Shown here piece after piece: positions 47,564 to 57,042 of a DNA stretch of 64,000 bases; the stretch's first letter is position 1; the number at the start of each line of letters is the position of its first letter. Source of the DNA: Fangia hongkongensis FSC776 = DSM 21703 (GTDB lineage Bacteria; Pseudomonadota; Gammaproteobacteria; Francisellales; Francisellaceae); assembly GCF_000379445.1 (NCBI RefSeq), contig NZ_KB902241.1, forward strand, positions 34,991-98,990. The letters run 5' to 3'. A program made the translations under genes and the position numbers. Below the pieces are notes generated by a model. The model had not been told where the DNA came from, searched no databases, and was given only the letters and a program-made list of their open reading frames with translations.

Positions 47564-48004
47564 CTAGTGTAGCGTTCTTGTTTGCGCTGCCATAACATCA
47601 TAGCTAAAGCCTTGAGTACGACTTAACTCCTCATCAACAAACTCACGCCAATTTAATAGATCATCAACATCCATTTGAATGGCAATAAATTGCTCATAAT
47701 CTTCAATAAAATGATCCAACGCTTGCTCAAGTGAGCAACTTTTTTCCTTAGCATGTATATATAACTGGTACATTAGCTCCATCTTTTTATGAAACTCATC
47801 TAAAGAAAGTGCCGTAAAGATACGGTGCTCTTGCCCTTCATAAAAGACATGCACTGCATACAAAATCACCTTATTTTTGTCATTGACATAACATTGGGCT
47901 TGCGCATTATAATTGAAATATGAGAGGGAAAATTCGAAATATTGACAGCAACTGTCAAACACCAAACGATCAGACTCATTGAATACTTGTTTGCTCTCTA
48001 ACAT
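47564..48004 (-). CDS. Unknown cytoplasmic protein
   Basis: A 146-residue protein with no recognised family, signal peptide or membrane span. It starts MLESKQVFNESDRLVFDSCC and contains aromatic-rich strands (QYFEFSLSYFNYNAQAQCYV, VILYAVHVFYEG) followed by mainly helical, acidic sequence (LDHFIEDYEQFIAIQMDVDD). Composition is typical of the genome. It lies between the inverted-repeat element and glnK, all read on the minus strand. Function unknown. Confidence 0.65.
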   Translation of the reverse strand: MLESKQVFNESDRLVFDSCCQYFEFSLSYFNYNAQAQCYVNDKNKVILYAVHVFYEGQEHRIFTALSLDEFHKKMELMYQLYIHAKEKSCSLEQALDHFIEDYEQFIAIQMDVDDLLNWREFVDEELSRTQGFSYDVMAAQTRTLH

Positions 48005-48094
48005 AGCACAGCTCCCACTTCAAGATTGACCTACTTTCTAGTATAGCAGTAAATCTCAAGCTGCAAGAGCTTTTATGGTTTATTTACAAGATGT

Positions 48095-48433
48095 TTAGAC
48101 AGAGTTTTCATCCTTCTCACCTGTACGAATACGAATCACTTCATCTAAAGTAATTACCGTAATTTTACCGGCGCCTATTTTTTCACTTCTATTGGCTTCT
48201 AAAATCGTCTCTACAACCAATGATTTTTGCGCATCAGTACAGATAACTTCAAGCTTCACCTTTGGCAAAAAATCAACTGCATACTCAGCACCACGATAAA
48301 GCTCAGTGTGCCCAAGCTGCTTACCAATCCCTTTGATCTCATAAACCGTCATCCCATGAATGCCGACGTTAATCAATGCTTCACGCGTTTCATCCAATAA
48401 AAAGGGTTTTATATATGCACTAACTAGTTTCAT
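48095..48433 (-). CDS. glnK: Nitrogen regulatory protein PII
   Basis: A 112-residue trimeric PII signal protein sensing ATP/ADP and 2-oxoglutarate. The T-loop GHTELYRGAEYAVDFLPKVK carries Tyr51, the uridylylation site, and the C-terminal signature GAGKITVITLDEVIRIRTGE is present. MKLVSAYIKP is the standard start, so ATG 48433 is chosen; an in-frame ATG at 48445 adds only MNWR. GlnB and GlnK cannot be told apart with confidence here, and no amtB is adjacent. Partners in the window are GlnE (58855) and GlnA (26257). Confidence 0.92.
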   Translation of the reverse strand: MKLVSAYIKPFLLDETREALINVGIHGMTVYEIKGIGKQLGHTELYRGAEYAVDFLPKVKLEVICTDAQKSLVVETILEANRSEKIGAGKITVITLDEVIRIRTGEKDENSV

Positions 48434-48509
48434 TCGCCAATTCATTTTGCTAATAGATGGACTCCTATGCTACATTATCAATGAGTGTTTAGTAAAGAAC
48501 AAAGGCATC

Positions 48510-48770
48510 ATGATGAAGATGAATCATAAAATTATCGATGATATGGCAAACAAAATTTCAAGCTCAGTGCCACAAGGGTTCAAGTCCCTCGCTGGCGAAT
48601 TTGAAAACAACTGTAAAAGTGTTTTAAAGGCCAGTTTTGAAAAGTTAGACTTGGTGACCAGAGAGGAATTTGATATCCAAAAGGAAGTTTTGTTAAAAAC
48701 GCGTAAAAAACTTGAAGACTTAGAGAAAAAATTAGACGCCCTTTTGCAGGAAAGTGGCGACGATAAATAA
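48510..48770 (+). CDS. ubiK: Ubiquinone biosynthesis accessory factor UbiK
   Basis: An 86-residue protein of the YqiC/UbiK (BMFP) family that helps UbiJ and other Ubi proteins assemble at aerobic ubiquinone synthesis. It has an amphipathic first half (NHKIIDDMANKISSSVPQGF) and a long C-terminal coiled coil (TREEFDIQKEVLLKTRKKLE and on). The start is ATG 48510 or 48513 with AAAGG upstream; the long upstream frame is not coding. It sits 2 bases before comM, as is common in gammaproteobacteria. Confidence 0.9.
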   Translation: MMKMNHKIIDDMANKISSSVPQGFKSLAGEFENNCKSVLKASFEKLDLVTREEFDIQKEVLLKTRKKLEDLEKKLDALLQESGDDK

Positions 48771-48772
48771 CC

Positions 48773-50275
48773 ATGGCACTGGCAACGGTTTACTCTCGCG
48801 CACTTTTGGGCATGAACTCTCCTTTGGTCACCATAGAAGTGCACCTATCCAATGGACTGCCAAGCTTATCGATTGTTGGCTTACCTGAAGCTGCGGTTAA
48901 AGAGAGCAAAGATCGAGTGAGAAGTGCCATCATTAACTCAGGTTTTGATTTTCCAAGTAAACGCATCACCATTAATCTTGCTCCAGCTGATTTACCCAAA
49001 GAAGGTGGGCGCTTTGACTTACCCATCGCAATTGGTATTTTAATTGCATCTAAGCAATTAGCTGCGCTTGAGATTGAAAAATACGAGCTTGCCGCGGAGC
49101 TTTCACTGTCAGGAGAGCTTCGTGCAGTGAATGGCATTTTGCCTTTTGCACTTCAATGTTATCAAGAAAAACGTGCTCTTATCCTTGCAGAGGATAATGC
49201 CAACGAGGTCAGCCTCATTAAAAACCTGCCTGTTTATCCTGCAAATACTTTGCAAGAAGTTGTTATGCACCTCTCCAAGGCACAAATACTAAGACAAGCT
49301 TTGTATCAAAGAAATAACGCCCAACAAATCGCCTATGGTGATTTCAATGAAGTGAAAGGTCAATTCCAAGCAAAACGTGCACTTGAAATTGCAGCAGCCG
49401 GTGGACATAACCTATTATTTATTGGCCCACCTGGTGCAGGAAAGACGATGCTTGCCTCTCGCTTTAACAGCATCCTTCCCGAGCTTACGCTTGATGAGGC
49501 AATTGAAGTTGCTGCGATCTATTCGATTAAAGGCAATGTGCCAGAGCACTTTTTTGAGCGCCCTTTTCGTACGCCGCATCACACCTCATCAGCTGTTTCA
49601 TTAGTTGGTGGTGGCTCGAATCCTAAACCTGGCGAGATTTCGCTAAGTCATAATGGTGTTTTATTTTTAGATGAGCTTCCTGAGTTTGACCGCACAGTTT
49701 TAGAAGTATTAAGAGAACCGCTAGAGTCCAGCAAAGTTGTCATTTCACGTGCTTATGCACAAGTTGAATATCCAGCAAAATTTCAACTTATTGCTGCGAT
49801 GAACCCTTGTCCATGTGGTTATCTTGGCTCAAAAAACAAATCTTGCACCGACACAGAAACACAAATAAATCGCTACCAGCATAAACTCTCAGGTCCCCTT
49901 TTGGATCGCATTGATATGCAAGTTGAGGTGTTAGAAATCGACAGTAATGCCCTAACAAGCTCATTACCTGAAGCAGAATCAAGCCAAGAGATAAAAAAGC
50001 GTGTTATTAAAGCCAGAGATAAACAACTTACCCGTCAAGGAATATTAAATGCTTGTCTTGTTGGCAAGGCATTTGATCAATTTTGCATTTTAGGTGATAA
50101 TGAGCGCCAATTATTACAAAGCGCAATTGAAAAAATGAAACTATCAGCACGCGCCTATCATCGCATTGTGAAAATGGCCAGAACTATTGCTGATCTGAAA
50201 GACAAAGAATCTATCGGCGCTGATGATATACAAGAGGCTTTAAGCTATCGACGATTCGATCGCTTTAGCACATAA
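48773..50275 (+). CDS. comM: YifB/ComM-family Mg-chelatase-like AAA+ helicase
   Basis: A 500-residue hexameric AAA+ protein. In Vibrio and relatives ComM drives branch migration when transformed DNA is integrated. An N-terminal Lon-like fold (ALLGMNSPLVTIEVHLSNGL, then VGLPEAAVKESKDRV) precedes the Walker A motif IGPPGAGKTM, Walker B GVLFLDELPEFD, and the C-terminal AAA lid with SARAYHRIVKMARTIADL. A zinc-like CPCGYLG loop is also present. The ubiK-comM order is typical. It suggests, but does not show, natural transformation. Confidence 0.94.
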   Translation: MALATVYSRALLGMNSPLVTIEVHLSNGLPSLSIVGLPEAAVKESKDRVRSAIINSGFDFPSKRITINLAPADLPKEGGRFDLPIAIGILIASKQLAALEIEKYELAAELSLSGELRAVNGILPFALQCYQEKRALILAEDNANEVSLIKNLPVYPANTLQEVVMHLSKAQILRQALYQRNNAQQIAYGDFNEVKGQFQAKRALEIAAAGGHNLLFIGPPGAGKTMLASRFNSILPELTLDEAIEVAAIYSIKGNVPEHFFERPFRTPHHTSSAVSLVGGGSNPKPGEISLSHNGVLFLDELPEFDRTVLEVLREPLESSKVVISRAYAQVEYPAKFQLIAAMNPCPCGYLGSKNKSCTDTETQINRYQHKLSGPLLDRIDMQVEVLEIDSNALTSSLPEAESSQEIKKRVIKARDKQLTRQGILNACLVGKAFDQFCILGDNERQLLQSAIEKMKLSARAYHRIVKMARTIADLKDKESIGADDIQEALSYRRFDRFST

Positions 50276-50288
50276 AAAAGAGATAGTT

Positions 50289-51209
50289 ATGAATGTTTTT
50301 AAAAAGCTCGGCGTTGTCATTTTAATATCGCTGCTTTGGCTTTGGAGTCGACTAAGCTTAAATAGCGCACAGAAAATAGGCTATTTTATTGGCAGTATCT
50401 TTTTGCGTTTTAACTCAAATACAAAGCGTGTTACCCAAAAAAACATCGCGCTTTGCTTTCCAGAGCTATCCGCTTATCACCAAAAGAGACTTGTTGAAGA
50501 TTCACTCAGGCAGATGTGCATCACTGGCGCTGAAATGCCTGCTATCTTGTTTCAATCACCCAAGAGGCTTTTACGTAATTTAACCGTTGAAGACGAGGAT
50601 ATATTACAGCAGCTTTATAGTGAAAATAGAGGACTTCTGGTGCTCGGTGCACACCTTGGCTGCTGGGAAATTGGCTCAATGTATTTTCCCAAGCACTTCC
50701 CCTCCAGCATGCTCTATACGCCACCTAAAATTGCGTTTATTAATAAATTGATTCATCGTGCACGCTCGCGCTTATGCAAAAACATGTCCCCTGCCAATCA
50801 CAAAGGGGTAAAAATGCTGTTTGCAGCACTGAAAAGAAAAGAGCTTGTGGCTATGCTGTCAGATCAGGTGCCGACGGGAATTGGCGGAACCTACCTTGAT
50901 TTTTTCAATGTGCCAGCAAAAACTATGAACTTTCCAGGCAAGCTCTACGAGCGCTTCAAACCTGCGGTAATTGTTGGCTACCCAATCAGAAATAAAGGGA
51001 AAAAGGGCATTACCATGTATATTGAAAACTTGGAGCCCGACATTATTGAAGCCATGCAAAACCCTGATATTGAGGACCCATGTGCTTATGCTTTCACCAA
51101 AAGCTTTGAGAAAATGATCGAGCGCTTCCCTGATCAATATCAATGGAGTTATAAACGCTTTAAATATAATCCTGACGGCATTGATTTTTACAAAAAGGAT
51201 GAACAATGA
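50289..51209 (+). CDS. Lipid A biosynthesis acyltransferase, LpxL/HtrB family
   Basis: A 306-residue inner-membrane enzyme that adds a secondary acyl chain to lipid A precursors. One N-terminal membrane segment ([14 protein letters not shown]) is followed by the catalytic HxxxxD/E motif in [11 protein letters not shown] and the [11 protein letters not shown] segment, where the family has D-Q-x-x. The final [11 protein letters not shown] is typical of LpxL/LpxM/LpxP. Which acyl position it modifies is not readable, so no symbol is given. It overlaps hemE by 4 bases. Confidence 0.92.
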   Translation: MNVFKKLGVVILISLLWLWSRLSLNSAQKIGYFIGSIFLRFNSNTKRVTQKNIALCFPELSAYHQKRLVEDSLRQMCITGAEMPAILFQSPKRLLRNLTVEDEDILQQLYSENRGLLVLGAHLGCWEIGSMYFPKHFPSSMLYTPPKIAFINKLIHRARSRLCKNMSPANHKGVKMLFAALKRKELVAMLSDQVPTGIGGTYLDFFNVPAKTMNFPGKLYERFKPAVIVGYPIRNKGKKGITMYIENLEPDIIEAMQNPDIEDPCAYAFTKSFEKMIERFPDQYQWSYKRFKYNPDGIDFYKKDEQ

Positions 51210-52264
51210 GAACAACCTACTTAGATGTTTTACAAAATAAACCATATACACACACACCGCTATGGATTATGCGCCAAGCTGGTCGCTACTTGCCAGAGTA
51301 TCGACAAGTAAGATCAAAGTTTACAGATTTCATGGAGATGTGTAGAAATGCGGATGCTTGTGCAGAGGTTGCCTTGCAACCCATTACACGCTATGACCTA
51401 GATGCCTCCATTGTCTTTTCAGATATTCTGACTATCCCTGAGGCCATGGGCATGGATTTACAGTTTATCTCCGGTCAAGGTCCTGTTTTTTCATCACCAC
51501 TTCAAGATAAGCAATCGATTTGCAACTTGCTGGCACCAGAGGAGGCCATGGGGAAACTTGAATATGTCGCTAACGCTGTCCGTACAACCAAAGCTGCCCT
51601 GCAAGATAAGATCCCTTTAATTGGATTTTGTGGCAGCCCTTGGACACTTGCAGCTTATATGATTGAAGGTCATGGCTCAAAGCAATTTACCAAGCTTCGA
51701 AAAATGATGTATAGCGCCCCTAGCACACTTCATTTACTCCTAGAGAAACTTGCTGAAATTTCCAAGTTATATCTAGCGTCACAAATTCAAGCTGGCGCAA
51801 ATGCGCTGATGATCTTTGACACTTGGGGTGGATTGTTATCCGCGCAAAACTATCCTTTGTTTTCTCTACAGTATATGGATAATATCTGCCAATATATCAA
51901 AGAGAAATATCCACATATCCCAGTGACATTTTTCACTAAAGGTGGCGGCATCTGGCTTAAGTCTATTGCCGAGAAAAGCTGTGATGGAGCAGGTGTTGAC
52001 TGGAGCATCTCAATGCATGATGCTGCGCTTAAAATCGATGGCAAAGTCGCACTACAGGGAAACCTTGATCCTGCCGCACTTTATGGTTCAAACCAAAGCA
52101 TTCAAGAGGCAGTCAAACAGATTTTCCAACAAAAAGTACCAACTGCACGTTATATTTTCAACCTTGGGCATGGTATCTATCCAGATATCGACCCTGATAA
52201 GGTAAAAGTGATGGTAGAAGCTGTAAGAGAATATGGCAATATTAGCCAAAAAAGTGCGGTATAA
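51206..52264 (+). CDS. hemE: Uroporphyrinogen decarboxylase
   Basis: A 352-residue (beta/alpha)8 enzyme that decarboxylates uroporphyrinogen III to coproporphyrinogen III, the substrate of HemF encoded at 41751. Signatures: [16 protein letters not shown] (substrate-binding Arg residues), [16 protein letters not shown] (catalytic Asp), [16 protein letters not shown], and [10 protein letters not shown] near the C-terminus. Its ATG overlaps the upstream acyltransferase stop by 4 bases, indicating translational coupling between lipid A and heme genes, probably for position rather than function. Confidence 0.97.
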   Translation: MRTTYLDVLQNKPYTHTPLWIMRQAGRYLPEYRQVRSKFTDFMEMCRNADACAEVALQPITRYDLDASIVFSDILTIPEAMGMDLQFISGQGPVFSSPLQDKQSICNLLAPEEAMGKLEYVANAVRTTKAALQDKIPLIGFCGSPWTLAAYMIEGHGSKQFTKLRKMMYSAPSTLHLLLEKLAEISKLYLASQIQAGANALMIFDTWGGLLSAQNYPLFSLQYMDNICQYIKEKYPHIPVTFFTKGGGIWLKSIAEKSCDGAGVDWSISMHDAALKIDGKVALQGNLDPAALYGSNQSIQEAVKQIFQQKVPTARYIFNLGHGIYPDIDPDKVKVMVEAVREYGNISQKSAV

Positions 52265-52301
52265 ATCCGTAAATATCTAGAAAAATTCAATAATTAATCT
52301 A

Positions 52302-54071
52302 ATGAGTACTAATCTAATGAAACAAGTAAAACGATTCGAATTTAAGCGCAATGAAGAAACTGGTGAAATGTGGGTGGAAACCGATCTTCATGGTAAGAGT
52401 TTATTAACACTTGCCTCTCTCAATAAAGGCACCGCATTCTCTGAAAGAGAGCGTGAGGAGTTTGGTCTTTTAGGAAAATTGCCTTATCAAATCGAATCAT
52501 TAGAAGAGCAAAAAGCACGCGCTTATAAACAGTATAAATCTTTTCGCAGTAACATTGGCCGCCATAGTTTTTTAAAGAATCTGCATAATATTAATGAAAC
52601 ACTTTTTTATCGTTTGGTTCGTGATAACTTAAATGAAATGCTACCGATTATTTACACCCCCACGGTTGGTGAGGCTGTGATGCATTATAGTGAGAAGTTT
52701 CTCTCACCACGCGGGCTTTATATTGCTTATCCAGATCGCTATAAAATGCGTGAGATATTAAGAAACCGCACAAACTCTGATATCGACATTTTAGTGGTAA
52801 GTGATGCTGAAGGTGTCCTTGGCATTGGCGATCAAGGTGTTGGCGGCATTGAAATTCCCGTTGCCAAATTAATGGTCTATACGCTGTGTGCTGGCATCAA
52901 TCCCGGGCGTTACTTACCTGTGTTTTTGGATGCTGGCACCAATAACCCACACCTTTTGGAGGACCCTTTATATCTTGGTTGGCGCCATAAGCGTATTCAA
53001 GGTGAGGCGTATGATGAAATGGTGAAGCTCTTTATTGAAGCTGTACAAGCTGAAATGCCTGAGGCCTTTTTACACTGGGAAGATTTTGGGCGTGATAATG
53101 CTAGAAAAAATCTCGTTAAATACCAAAATGAAATCTGTAGTTTTAATGATGATATGCAAGGCACGGCAGCGGTAGCTTTGGCTGCACTTATCTCAGCCTG
53201 CAAAAAAGCTAAACTTAAGATGATAGATCAAAAAATTGTGATCTTTGGGGCAGGTACAGCAGGACTTGGAATCGCTGATGAAATTGTCAACATGCTGGTT
53301 GATAATGCTGGTTTAACACGTGATGAAGCTTATAAACATTTTTGGTGTATTGATAAAAATGGCCTATTAGTCGATGATCAAGAAATGATGGATTTCCAAC
53401 GCCCTTATGCAAGATCTAGAAAGGAAGTCTCAGCATGGCAAAGTGATGATAATGGTCATATTGCCCTAACAGAGGTCGTCAAGCAAACTAAGGCAACCAC
53501 TTTAATCGGCTGCTCTGGTGTTGCCAATGCATTTAATGATGAGATTATTTTAACCATGGCAAAAAATAATGCGCGCCCGATTATCTTTACACTCTCTAAC
53601 CCAACAAACCGCTGTGAACGAGCACCTAGTGATATTATCCGCTTAACTGATGGTAAAGCATTGATTGCAACAGGTAGTCCGTTTGAAGATGTGGGCTATA
53701 AAGGAAAAGTCTATCGTATTGCGCAATCAAACAATGCCCTTGTCTTTCCGGGCATTGGACTTGGTGTTGTTGCCATTCAAGCAAAATGTTTCACTGACAA
53801 AATGCTATGGGCTGCTTGTAAAGCGCTTGCCAACTACTCCATTCAAGATGAAGCACTATTGCCACAACTCAGTGAAGCATATAGCGTTTCACGCCAAGTT
53901 GCTTTTGCTGTTGCAAGGCAGGCAATTGAAGAGGGAGTTGCTGAGGATGTCGATGATATCTGGCGTAAGATTGATCATGTTGTATGGAAACCAAAATACT
54001 ACCCTTATTATTACAATGGCGTAAATGAAGCAGATAATACAGGCAGAATGCCTGAGCGAAATGTTGGATAA
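52302..54071 (+). CDS. maeA: NAD-dependent malic enzyme
   Basis: A 589-residue oxidative decarboxylase converting malate to pyruvate and CO2. Signatures: LPIIYTPTVGEAVMHYSEKF (catalytic Tyr), VVSDAEGVLGIGDQGVGGIE, FEDF-type metal motif HWEDFGRDNARKNL, FNDDMQGTAAVALAAL, and the NAD site FGAGTAGLGIADE. The pattern is of the long E. coli SfcA/MaeA type. The start region carries an 11-base direct repeat TAATCTAATGA (52297 and 52312), giving two in-frame ATGs, 52302 and 52317; neither has a good ribosome site. Confidence 0.95.
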   Translation: MSTNLMKQVKRFEFKRNEETGEMWVETDLHGKSLLTLASLNKGTAFSEREREEFGLLGKLPYQIESLEEQKARAYKQYKSFRSNIGRHSFLKNLHNINETLFYRLVRDNLNEMLPIIYTPTVGEAVMHYSEKFLSPRGLYIAYPDRYKMREILRNRTNSDIDILVVSDAEGVLGIGDQGVGGIEIPVAKLMVYTLCAGINPGRYLPVFLDAGTNNPHLLEDPLYLGWRHKRIQGEAYDEMVKLFIEAVQAEMPEAFLHWEDFGRDNARKNLVKYQNEICSFNDDMQGTAAVALAALISACKKAKLKMIDQKIVIFGAGTAGLGIADEIVNMLVDNAGLTRDEAYKHFWCIDKNGLLVDDQEMMDFQRPYARSRKEVSAWQSDDNGHIALTEVVKQTKATTLIGCSGVANAFNDEIILTMAKNNARPIIFTLSNPTNRCERAPSDIIRLTDGKALIATGSPFEDVGYKGKVYRIAQSNNALVFPGIGLGVVAIQAKCFTDKMLWAACKALANYSIQDEALLPQLSEAYSVSRQVAFAVARQAIEEGVAEDVDDIWRKIDHVVWKPKYYPYYYNGVNEADNTGRMPERNVG

Positions 54072-54132
54072 TTTGCTGACTTTTAGTGTTGACTATTTAG
54101 CCTAAAGATCGTTACCATGGAAGGATAGTCAT

Positions 54133-54154
54133 AATTAGTTATTACTAATTTTTG
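54133..54154 (+). terminator. AT-rich hairpin, possible terminator after maeA
   Basis: AATTAGT (54133-54139) and ACTAATT (54144-54150) form a 7-base stem with a 4-base loop followed by TTTG. The stem is AT-rich, so it would be a weak terminator. The rest of the 293-base gap before the phosphatase gene holds no gene or clear promoter. Confidence 0.35.
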
Positions 54155-54364
54155 ACTTCAATCTAATAACAATGTGGAATATAACAGTTGCAAAGCATTT
54201 GCACGTTTTATAACAAGGAAGGGCTATATCGTTTTATCATCTTACTCTGCTAATGATAGTTGCTTCTATTATATAAAGACTGTGATGGTGAAAACATATA
54301 GAACACACGTTAGGAACGCTGATATATACTTTGTAGCTGCTATGTAATTAATAAGGATATAATT

Positions 54365-55717
54365 ATGGCAAAAGCACTGAGTGAAGTTTTATTATCCCGA
54401 GACTATCAACAAAAATTTGCACATTATAGTCAGGAGTTTCAAAGAAAATACGCGCGGAATATCATTAATAACCGTGAACCTGAGCTTGTACATGACAGAA
54501 GACACTCAAGGCTGCTTTCTATTGACAATGATGAGTCTTCTGATGAAGCTGCTACTGCTGATTTTAGTCTTCAAATAGGGAATGTTGAAAGGTTTGATTT
54601 GGTAGGTTGTCATGGTATTAGTGGTTGGAGTGGCTCATTTTCAAACTCAAGTAGCAAGGGGAATCTGTTCACGCAGGAAAATGAACAGTGGCAAGTTGCT
54701 TGCATGGTATCTGAGAACAGACAAAACTGGCGAGTACGTCCTGAAAACTTTGCACCACAAGGTGGACAGCTTAAGCCTCATCATACAAGAGAAGCTGTCA
54801 TGGCAAGGACAATGACATTACTACTTGGAGACAACTTTTACTCTAATGGATTGGGTTATAAGAAATGGTTTTCTAGCTTTAACCCCTCTACATCAAAAAC
54901 TTTCAATTATAACTTTACCCGTTTGCCTTACGGTCGATCTTTCTCCATATTGGGGAACCATGACTGGGGTCTTTGGTCGCATGGTGGATCTGATGACAGT
55001 GAATATAAGCTCAACCTAGCACTTAACCAAGTAAATGCCTGTTATGATGGCTCCAGTCAAACAGCAAACTGGCATATGCCAAATCGTTATTATCATTTCA
55101 CCACAAAAAAGGCAGATTTTTATTGTATCGACTCAAGCAGTTTTCCTTATGATGAAGCGCAGCAAAGGTGGCTAAAGGCAGTTTATAATCTTCAACAGCA
55201 AAAAAAAGAAGGTAAATGGCAAATTCTTGTCTCTCACCACCCTATTATTGGTCTTGGTAAAAGAAATCCATTTCACCCTAAAGCGCAACATGATGCTTAT
55301 AAGTATTCAAAATATTTCAACCCATCGCAAAGAAAATCAAGCTTCCCTGAGAATGCTCCTTTTCTCTCACACAATGAAATTTTAAGAGAAAAATTGAAAA
55401 GGCTAAGCTTTGATGTTGTACTATCTGCCCATGATCACACGCTGGCTGGGTATTATCTAGATCACAATAAGCATCCAACTTTTCAAGTGGTATCTGGAGG
55501 TGGAGGCGCCAATATTGAGACAACAACAAGACGGCATATTGAGCCATTGGTTCTTGGTCGCCATATCTATGCCGATAAAAAAAATGTCTGTAGAAAATAT
55601 GGTTATTTCTTGGAAGATGGTCATGGTTATGTATGCATGTACTTACATACCAACTACATTGATTTCGACTATTATTGGCTTGGCAGTGGTCATAAGAAAA
55701 TAACGGTTACACGATAG
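54365..55717 (+). CDS. Purple-acid-phosphatase-like metallophosphoesterase
   Basis: A 450-residue protein with a calcineurin-type metallophosphatase domain from about residue 75. Metal-ligand motifs follow the purple acid phosphatase (ACP5) order: GDNFYSNG (Asp156, Tyr159), ILGNHDWG (Asn198), VSHHPIIG (His291/292) and SAHDHTLAGY (His356, His358). The first motif, usually GDWGG, appears as RFDLVGCHGISGW, so the first Asp ligand is missing or replaced. There is no signal peptide, unusual for this mostly exported family. The first ~70 residues are charged and unlike any known domain. It may be an injected effector or a cytoplasmic phosphatase. It ends 1 base from the convergent rlmH. Confidence 0.85.
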   Translation: MAKALSEVLLSRDYQQKFAHYSQEFQRKYARNIINNREPELVHDRRHSRLLSIDNDESSDEAATADFSLQIGNVERFDLVGCHGISGWSGSFSNSSSKGNLFTQENEQWQVACMVSENRQNWRVRPENFAPQGGQLKPHHTREAVMARTMTLLLGDNFYSNGLGYKKWFSSFNPSTSKTFNYNFTRLPYGRSFSILGNHDWGLWSHGGSDDSEYKLNLALNQVNACYDGSSQTANWHMPNRYYHFTTKKADFYCIDSSSFPYDEAQQRWLKAVYNLQQQKKEGKWQILVSHHPIIGLGKRNPFHPKAQHDAYKYSKYFNPSQRKSSFPENAPFLSHNEILREKLKRLSFDVVLSAHDHTLAGYYLDHNKHPTFQVVSGGGGANIETTTRRHIEPLVLGRHIYADKKNVCRKYGYFLEDGHGYVCMYLHTNYIDFDYYWLGSGHKKITVTR

Positions 55718-55718
55718 G

Positions 55719-56189
55719 TTATTTATGATAAGGGTGGTTCTGTAAAATACTCCAAGCACGATAGAGCTGCTCTGCAAGAATGACCCTGACAAGCGGATGT
55801 GGGAAGGTCATTTTTGACAGGGAGACTTTTTCTTTTGCTTTTTCTTTAATCGTATTATCAATGCCATCTGGTCCACCAATAACAATCACAACAGAAGGGT
55901 GATTTTCCTGCCAGTTAGCAAGTTTTATCGATAAATCTTCTGTGCTAATCAGCTTTGATTTCACATCTAGAATCACCAAATGATCCTGCTTATCTAATTT
56001 TGCCAAAATAAGCTTGGCTTCTTCTTCTAACCACTTATTCACTGAGCCAGTTTTTGTTCTTTTGGCAATCGGAAGCTCCATAAAGCTTACATCCATCTGC
56101 CCTTTTGGTAGTCGTTTTGTGTATTCACTAGCACCTTCAAGCACCCATTTTGGCATTTTCTCGCCAAGGGCAATAATCTTTATTTTCAT
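55719..56189 (-). CDS. rlmH: 23S rRNA (pseudouridine1915-N3)-methyltransferase
   Basis: A 156-residue SPOUT methyltransferase that modifies helix 69 of 23S rRNA on 70S ribosomes. It begins MKIKIIALGEKMPKWVLEGASEY, and the SAM-binding knot is VVIVIGGPDGID with the C-terminal LSKMTFPHPLVRVILAEQLY. Length equals the E. coli protein. It overlaps yaaA by 4 bases. Its usual partner gene rsfS is not here. Confidence 0.97.
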   Translation of the reverse strand: MKIKIIALGEKMPKWVLEGASEYTKRLPKGQMDVSFMELPIAKRTKTGSVNKWLEEEAKLILAKLDKQDHLVILDVKSKLISTEDLSIKLANWQENHPSVVIVIGGPDGIDNTIKEKAKEKVSLSKMTFPHPLVRVILAEQLYRAWSILQNHPYHK

Positions 56190-56959
56190 GGCTTAACACG
56201 ACTAAAGCATAGATTTTTGGCATGTGAAAGCTGAGGGTTATATTGATAACCGCCATAATTAAACCCTTTTAAGGCATCTTGATCTTCTATCTTATGATCA
56301 AGGATATATCTCACCATCATTCCACGCGCTTTTTTGGCATACAATGCGATTGTTTGATATTTATCTTTATGATATTCCTTAAAATCAATATCAAGCCATT
56401 CAGCCTGCAAGTTTTTTTTATCAATTGCTTTTGAATATTCATTTGAAGCAAGATTAACAATCACTTTATGCTTGTGCGCACTGATTGTTTTATTTAAAAA
56501 TTGCGTTAACTTATCACGCCAGAACGCATATAAGCTTATGCCATCAATGGAAATCTTTGTTCCCATTTCTAAACGATAAGCTTGCAATAAATCAAGCGGA
56601 CGCAAAAAACCATACAGCCCAGATATCATCAAAAGGTGATTTTCAGCAAAATCAATTTCTTTTTCCGTTAAGCTATTGGCATCAAGCCCACGATAGACAT
56701 CACCACTAAAGGCAAACATCGCCTGCTTTGCATTTTGAGTCGTAAAGCTTTCAGGATCAAAATCAACATACATTTCAAAAACACCGCTGGCAAGTTTTGG
56801 TGAAATTTTCATTAGAGATTCAAATTCAGCCGGCTCGTAATGCTTTAATTGGTGCACCAGTGTTTCAATTTCACCTTTAAAGATTGGCTGTGTCACCTTT
56901 GTTGTCGGCGCTTTCGTTTTAAAATCCTGACTCTTGGCAGGAGAGATTAGACTTAACAT
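56186..56959 (-). CDS. yaaA: Peroxide stress protein YaaA
   Basis: A 257-residue DUF328/UPF0246 protein. In E. coli YaaA is induced by OxyR and lowers free intracellular iron under peroxide stress; it has a DNA-binding fold. It begins MLSLISPAKSQDF and carries MFAFSGDVYRGLDANSL, LLMISGLYGFLRPLDLLQAYRLEMG and VNLASNEYSKAI, all family hallmarks. ATG 56959 is preferred over an in-frame GTG at 56974, with GTGGG five bases upstream. Overlaps rlmH by 4 bases. Confidence 0.94.
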   Translation of the reverse strand: MLSLISPAKSQDFKTKAPTTKVTQPIFKGEIETLVHQLKHYEPAEFESLMKISPKLASGVFEMYVDFDPESFTTQNAKQAMFAFSGDVYRGLDANSLTEKEIDFAENHLLMISGLYGFLRPLDLLQAYRLEMGTKISIDGISLYAFWRDKLTQFLNKTISAHKHKVIVNLASNEYSKAIDKKNLQAEWLDIDFKEYHKDKYQTIALYAKKARGMMVRYILDHKIEDQDALKGFNYGGYQYNPQLSHAKNLCFSRVKP

Positions 56960-57042
56960 AAAAACCCACTTCACATTTAGAAATAATGTCAGTATACAAG
57001 CATTGTCGGTTTCAGTAAATTATAACGCTTACCGAGTGAGAA

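Noticed and set aside
48360..48509. N-terminal extension of ubiK overlapping glnK
   Set aside because: ATG 48510 with AAAGG upstream gives the family N-terminus; the extension overlaps glnK on the other strand.
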